Assembly: GCA_004297005.1 (NCBI GenBank)
Contig: SCVA01000034.1
Span: 1 to 35,335 of the forward strand
Length of the DNA stretch: 35,335 bases
Direction of reading: 5' to 3'
DNA from: Nevskiaceae bacterium
Lineage (GTDB): Bacteria > Pseudomonadota > Gammaproteobacteria > Nevskiales > Nevskiaceae
Below, piece after piece: positions 32,493-35,335 of this stretch (positions are counted from its first letter, which is position 1; each line of letters opens with the position of its first letter). The position numbers and the translations under genes were made by a program. Under the pieces are notes generated by a model. It was not told where the DNA came from, ran no database searches, and saw only the letters and a program-made list of their open reading frames with translations.

Positions 32493-33406
32493 TCGTTGAC
32501 GACGCCGGCCGCGACATGGCCGGTAGGCACCACCAAGGCAGCGGCGTCGCAATGGCGGGTCTGGTCGTCGAAGAAGAAATCCGGCTCGAATTCCTGCAAG
32601 AAGGCACTCTTTTCCAGCCCACCCAGGAACATCGCCTCGTCCACCTCCAGGCCCCAGTCCAGCAGGGTGCGGATGGCGCGCTCGTGCGCCGGCGCGCTGC
32701 GGGCGGTGACCAGGGCGGTGCGCAGACGCATCGGCGGCACCGGCTCCACGGTCTCGCCCTCGCCCGCCCTTTGCAGGCGGTGCAAGGCCTCCAGCAGCGG
32801 CTTGAACGGCCCCGGCGGCAAGGGTGTGGCGAAACGCTCGGCCTCGTGGGCCTGGAAGGCGTCGAGGCCATTGGCCTGGAATACCCGCTCGGCCTCGTCG
32901 GAGAACAGCACGGCGTCACCGTCGAAGGCGATGCGGATCTCGTGCGGATGCGCCACCGCCGCCCTGGCCGACTCGGCATAGACCCGCGCGGCGGGAAAGC
33001 CGGCATTGAGCGCATCGCGCACGTCGGCCTCGTTCATCGACAGGAACAAATGCGCGTGCAGCGAGCGCAGGTAGCCGAACGGCGAGCGCCCACGGGTGAA
33101 CACGCAGCGCTCGATGGCCAGGCCATGCGCCTTGGTCGAGCGCAGCACCCGCAGGCCGGAGACCGGATCGTTGCGCGAGAGGATCACCACCTCGACCCGC
33201 TGCTGCTCGGCGCTGTTGAAGGCCAGGAGCTTCTGCACCAGCGGAAACGCCACACCCGGCTTGGCCGGCGTGTCGAGGCGGTCGAACTGCAGGCGCATGT
33301 AGGCGCGGTCGTCGGTCTGCTCGAAGACGCGGTTCTCTTCCTCGAAGTCGAACAGCGCCCGCGAGGACAGCGCGACCACCAGCTTGCCGGCCAGCGAAGC
33401 CGCCAT
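32489..33406 (-). CDS. Cytosolic 5'-nucleotidase (PF06189 type)
   Basis: The 305-residue product matches the bacterial 5'-nucleotidase family PF06189, HAD-like enzymes that dephosphorylate nucleoside monophosphates. Motifs are VVALSSRALFDFEEEN (about 9-24; nucleophile Asp in LFD), VVILSRNDPVSGLRV, ERCVFTRG, IRIAFDGDAVLFSDEAE (about 160-176; DGDAVLF is characteristic) and FFFDDQTRHC. ATG 33404-33406 shares one base with the upstream dehydrogenase stop (TGATG). The TAG stop lies within the CTAG border of the palindromic element, so the gene's end appears intact rather than truncated. Confidence 0.85.
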   Translation of the reverse strand: MAASLAGKLVVALSSRALFDFEEENRVFEQTDDRAYMRLQFDRLDTPAKPGVAFPLVQKLLAFNSAEQQRVEVVILSRNDPVSGLRVLRSTKAHGLAIERCVFTRGRSPFGYLRSLHAHLFLSMNEADVRDALNAGFPAARVYAESARAAVAHPHEIRIAFDGDAVLFSDEAERVFQANGLDAFQAHEAERFATPLPPGPFKPLLEALHRLQRAGEGETVEPVPPMRLRTALVTARSAPAHERAIRTLLDWGLEVDEAMFLGGLEKSAFLQEFEPDFFFDDQTRHCDAAALVVPTGHVAAGVVND

Positions 33407-34197
33407 CAGGTCACCTTGGCGCGCTTGATCGCGTAGCTGAGCAGGGCGGGCAGATGGCGCTTGAGGCGCACGAAGATCGCCTCCTTGCGGCCGATCAGGG
33501 CCTCCTCCCTGCCGGCAGCGACCGCCGCCCAGATCTGCCGCGCGCATTCGGCCGGCGCCATGCCGTGCAACTGGCCGGCGTCCATCACGCCGTGCTGGCC
33601 GCCGTCGGCGGTGATGGCGTTGAGCGAGACATTGGTCTTGATGAAGCCGGGGCAGATCAGCGTGACCTGAACGTTCTCGCGCCAGACCTCGGCACGCAGC
33701 GCGTCGTAGAAGCCGTGCAGCGCGTGCTTGGCGGCGGCGTAGCCGGAACGCAGCGGCGTGCCGACGTAGCCGACCACGCTGGAGATCACCACCAGCGTGC
33801 CGCGCTTGCGCGCCACCATGCCCGGCAACAGCGCCTTGGTCAGCGCCACGCAGGCAAAGAAGTCCAGCTCGAAGATGCGCCGGTAGACCTCCATCTTGGT
33901 TTCCAGCACGGTGCTGCGCTGGCTGATGCCGGCGTTGTTGACCAGCACGTCCACCGGGCCGAAGAAGGCGGCGGCCTTGGCGGCCAGCGCCTCGGCATCG
34001 AAGGCGGTGAGATCCACTGGCAGCAGGGCGACGTTCTGTGGATTCACGCAGGCCGCGCGCACCCGCTGCAACTCCGTCTCGCGGCGGGCGCTCAGCACCA
34101 GCTTGGCGCCCTGCTCGGCGGCGCTGATCGCCAGCGCCTCGCCGATGCCACTGCTGGCACCGGTGATCCAGACCACCTTGTCTTGCAATTGCCTCAT
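33406..34197 (-). CDS. Short-chain dehydrogenase/reductase
   Basis: The 263-residue product is a classical SDR. The NAD(P)-binding site is TGASSGIG (12-19), the NNAG motif is at 87-90, and the catalytic set is Ser140 (VISSVVG) with Tyr153 and Lys157 (YAAAK). An Arg at 38-39 after the second strand suggests NADPH preference. The C-terminus (about 240-263, basic) may bind membranes. The pattern resembles DHRS7-like enzymes, but substrate cannot be assigned. It is 7 bp after the MDR reductase gene and is translationally coupled to the nucleotidase. Confidence 0.88.
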   Translation of the reverse strand: MRQLQDKVVWITGASSGIGEALAISAAEQGAKLVLSARRETELQRVRAACVNPQNVALLPVDLTAFDAEALAAKAAAFFGPVDVLVNNAGISQRSTVLETKMEVYRRIFELDFFACVALTKALLPGMVARKRGTLVVISSVVGYVGTPLRSGYAAAKHALHGFYDALRAEVWRENVQVTLICPGFIKTNVSLNAITADGGQHGVMDAGQLHGMAPAECARQIWAAVAAGREEALIGRKEAIFVRLKRHLPALLSYAIKRAKVT

Positions 34198-34204
34198 GGG
34201 CTCC

Positions 34205-35149
34205 TCAGGGGATGTCGAGCACGATCTTGCCGTGCGTGTTCTTGCCCTGAATCATCGCATGCGCCCGCGCGGTTTCCGCGAGCGGCAAGCGCGCCGCGAT
34301 CAGCGGCCGGAGCCGGCCTTGCGCCACCCAGGCCGACAGTTGTTCGAGGTCTGCGCGCCTGGAGCGCACGATCACCAGCCGCGCCTGCTTCAGCGGCGAC
34401 AGCCGGCTGAGCAGATGGTCGCGGATATTGCGCGCATTGGGCACGGTGGTGATGTAGCGACCGCGCGCGGCCAACAGCGGCTTGATCGCCGCGAAGCTCT
34501 GGTTGCCGAACACGTCGAAGAACACTTCATAGCGCCCCGGCACCTGGGACGGTGGCGTCTGCCGGTAGTCATAGACCTGATCGGCCCCCAGGCCGCGGAC
34601 CAGCTCCGCCGAATGCGCGCCGCAAAGCGCGCTCACCCTGGCACCCAAGGCCTTGGCGATCTGCACCGCCAGCGTGCCGACGCCGCCGGAAGCGCCGTGG
34701 ATCAGCACCTCCGCGCCCGGCCCGACACCGCCCAGATCGCGCAGCGCCTGCAAGGCCGTCTGCGCCGACAGCGGAATCGCCGCCGCCTGGGCGTAGTCTA
34801 GCCCCTGCGGCAGGGCCGCCAGCTCGTCCTGCGGAACCGCCGCGTACTGGGCAAAGGCACCGGCCTTCCAGCTATTGATCATGCCGTAGACGCCCTGTCC
34901 GACTTCCAGCCCGGTCACCCCGGCGCCCAGTGCCGCCACGACACCGGCAAAGTCGTAGCCCATGCGCTTGGGAAAGTCGGCACCCGACAGCAGCTTGAAC
35001 TTGCCTGCGCGCACCAAGGCGTCCTTGGGGTTGAGCGCGGCGGCGTGGATGCGCACCAGCACCTCGCCAGCCGCCGGCTGCGGCTCCGACCTCTCGCGCA
35101 GTTCGATGACCTCGGGGCCGCCGTAGCGGTCGTATTCGATGACTTTCAT
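34205..35149 (-). CDS. Zinc-independent MDR oxidoreductase (quinone reductase-like)
   Basis: The 314-residue product is a medium-chain dehydrogenase/reductase of the quinone oxidoreductase class. It has a GroES-like N-terminal domain (about 1-120; VLVRIHAAALNPKDALVRAG, MGYDFAGVV) and a Rossmann domain with HGASGGVGTLAVQIAKALGA (about 150-169). Cys/His zinc ligands of alcohol dehydrogenases are missing. It probably reduces quinones or enals with NADPH; the actual substrate is unknown. ATG 35147-35149 is preceded by a weak ribosome site. It is first in a tight four-gene run (MDR, SDR, nucleotidase, YCII), and lies 73 bp after a transposase remnant. Confidence 0.88.
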   Translation of the reverse strand: MKVIEYDRYGGPEVIELRERSEPQPAAGEVLVRIHAAALNPKDALVRAGKFKLLSGADFPKRMGYDFAGVVAALGAGVTGLEVGQGVYGMINSWKAGAFAQYAAVPQDELAALPQGLDYAQAAAIPLSAQTALQALRDLGGVGPGAEVLIHGASGGVGTLAVQIAKALGARVSALCGAHSAELVRGLGADQVYDYRQTPPSQVPGRYEVFFDVFGNQSFAAIKPLLAARGRYITTVPNARNIRDHLLSRLSPLKQARLVIVRSRRADLEQLSAWVAQGRLRPLIAARLPLAETARAHAMIQGKNTHGKIVLDIP

Positions 35150-35222
35150 GGTCTTGGCAGGTGCAAGGCGTGGCGCAAGTCGGAGGGCAGAGTCTTACGC
35201 AATGCCAACATCATCCCGGGTT

Positions 35223-35335
35223 CTACCCCGTTTTCACGGACGGTTTGGAAAGGGATGAAAACTGCTGATCCCGCTTAGCGACTCTCCGTCGCATGCGAGG
35301 GTTGTGGAATCTCTCGATGTAGTCAAACACATCGG
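35223..35335 (-). CDS. IS3-family transposase (OrfB), 3' end only
   Basis: Reading leftward from the window edge, 36 codons encode DVFDYIERFHNPRMRRR (start) and end in KPSVKTG before TAG (35223-35225). This is the C-terminal tail of an IS3-type DDE integrase domain, just after the catalytic Glu region; similar tails end many such transposases. The 5' part lies outside the window, so intactness cannot be judged. The IS end should lie between 35222 and the oxidoreductase start (35149), but no terminal repeat can be confirmed from one end. Codon use is less GC-rich than neighbouring genes, as expected for acquired DNA. Confidence 0.8.
   Translation of the reverse strand, partial: DVFDYIERFHNPRMRRRVAKRDQQFSSLSKPSVKTG

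Overview
The window is GC-rich (roughly two-thirds G+C by eye), densely coded chromosomal DNA from a gammaproteobacterium. The conserved block rpsB-tsf-pyrH-frr-uppS-cdsA-dxr-rseP-bamA-skp, with map, glnD, dapD and dapE running the other way, best fits Xanthomonadales (Lysobacter/Rhodanobacter relatives). That placement is an inference from gene order and protein style; no rRNA or other direct marker is present.

Layout. (1) 1-623 has no credible gene. It holds a very large imperfect palindrome and smaller hairpins of intergenic-repeat type. (2) 624-4225 (minus) is the flagellar block fliL-fliM-fliN-fliO-fliP-fliQ, preceded by a near-consensus sigma-54 promoter at 4260-4275; fliR, the usual next gene, is not there. 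(3) 4479-8315 (minus) holds rpsF-rpsR-rplI, a terminator, then dnaB-alr. The rpsF leader has a good -35/-10 pair and a hairpin resembling the S6:S18 autoregulatory site. (4) 8574-11600 (plus) is an accessory three-gene group: a secreted polyhydroxyalkanoate-depolymerase-like esterase, a lipoprotein with seven propeller-like repeats, and a secreted Ser/Gly-rich protein of unknown function. It ends at a bidirectional terminator. (5) 11728-21967 (minus) makes translation factors, UMP kinase, undecaprenyl-diphosphate and CDP-diacylglycerol synthesis enzymes, DXP reductoisomerase, the RseP protease, BamA and Skp: an envelope-building operon behind the S2/EF-Ts operon. (6) 22171-29368 (plus) carries map, glnD, dapD, an acetyltransferase, an unknown protein that looks built of winged-helix modules, and dapE. 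(7) 29365-35149 holds accessory metabolic genes: a YsnE-like acetyltransferase, a diiron-type PF10118 protein, a YheT-like hydrolase, a YCII protein, a cytosolic 5'-nucleotidase, a short-chain dehydrogenase and a quinone-reductase-like enzyme. A palindromic MITE-like element at 32314-32492 splits the nucleotidase/YCII junction. (8) The right edge (35223-35335) is the 3' end of an IS3-family transposase running out of the window.

Most of the window is core housekeeping DNA. The least explained parts are the 8574-11600 secretion group, the protein at 27214-28203, and the two palindromic elements. I see no CRISPR array, tRNA, rRNA or prophage, and no clear undescribed multi-gene system; the 8574-11600 group is the best candidate.
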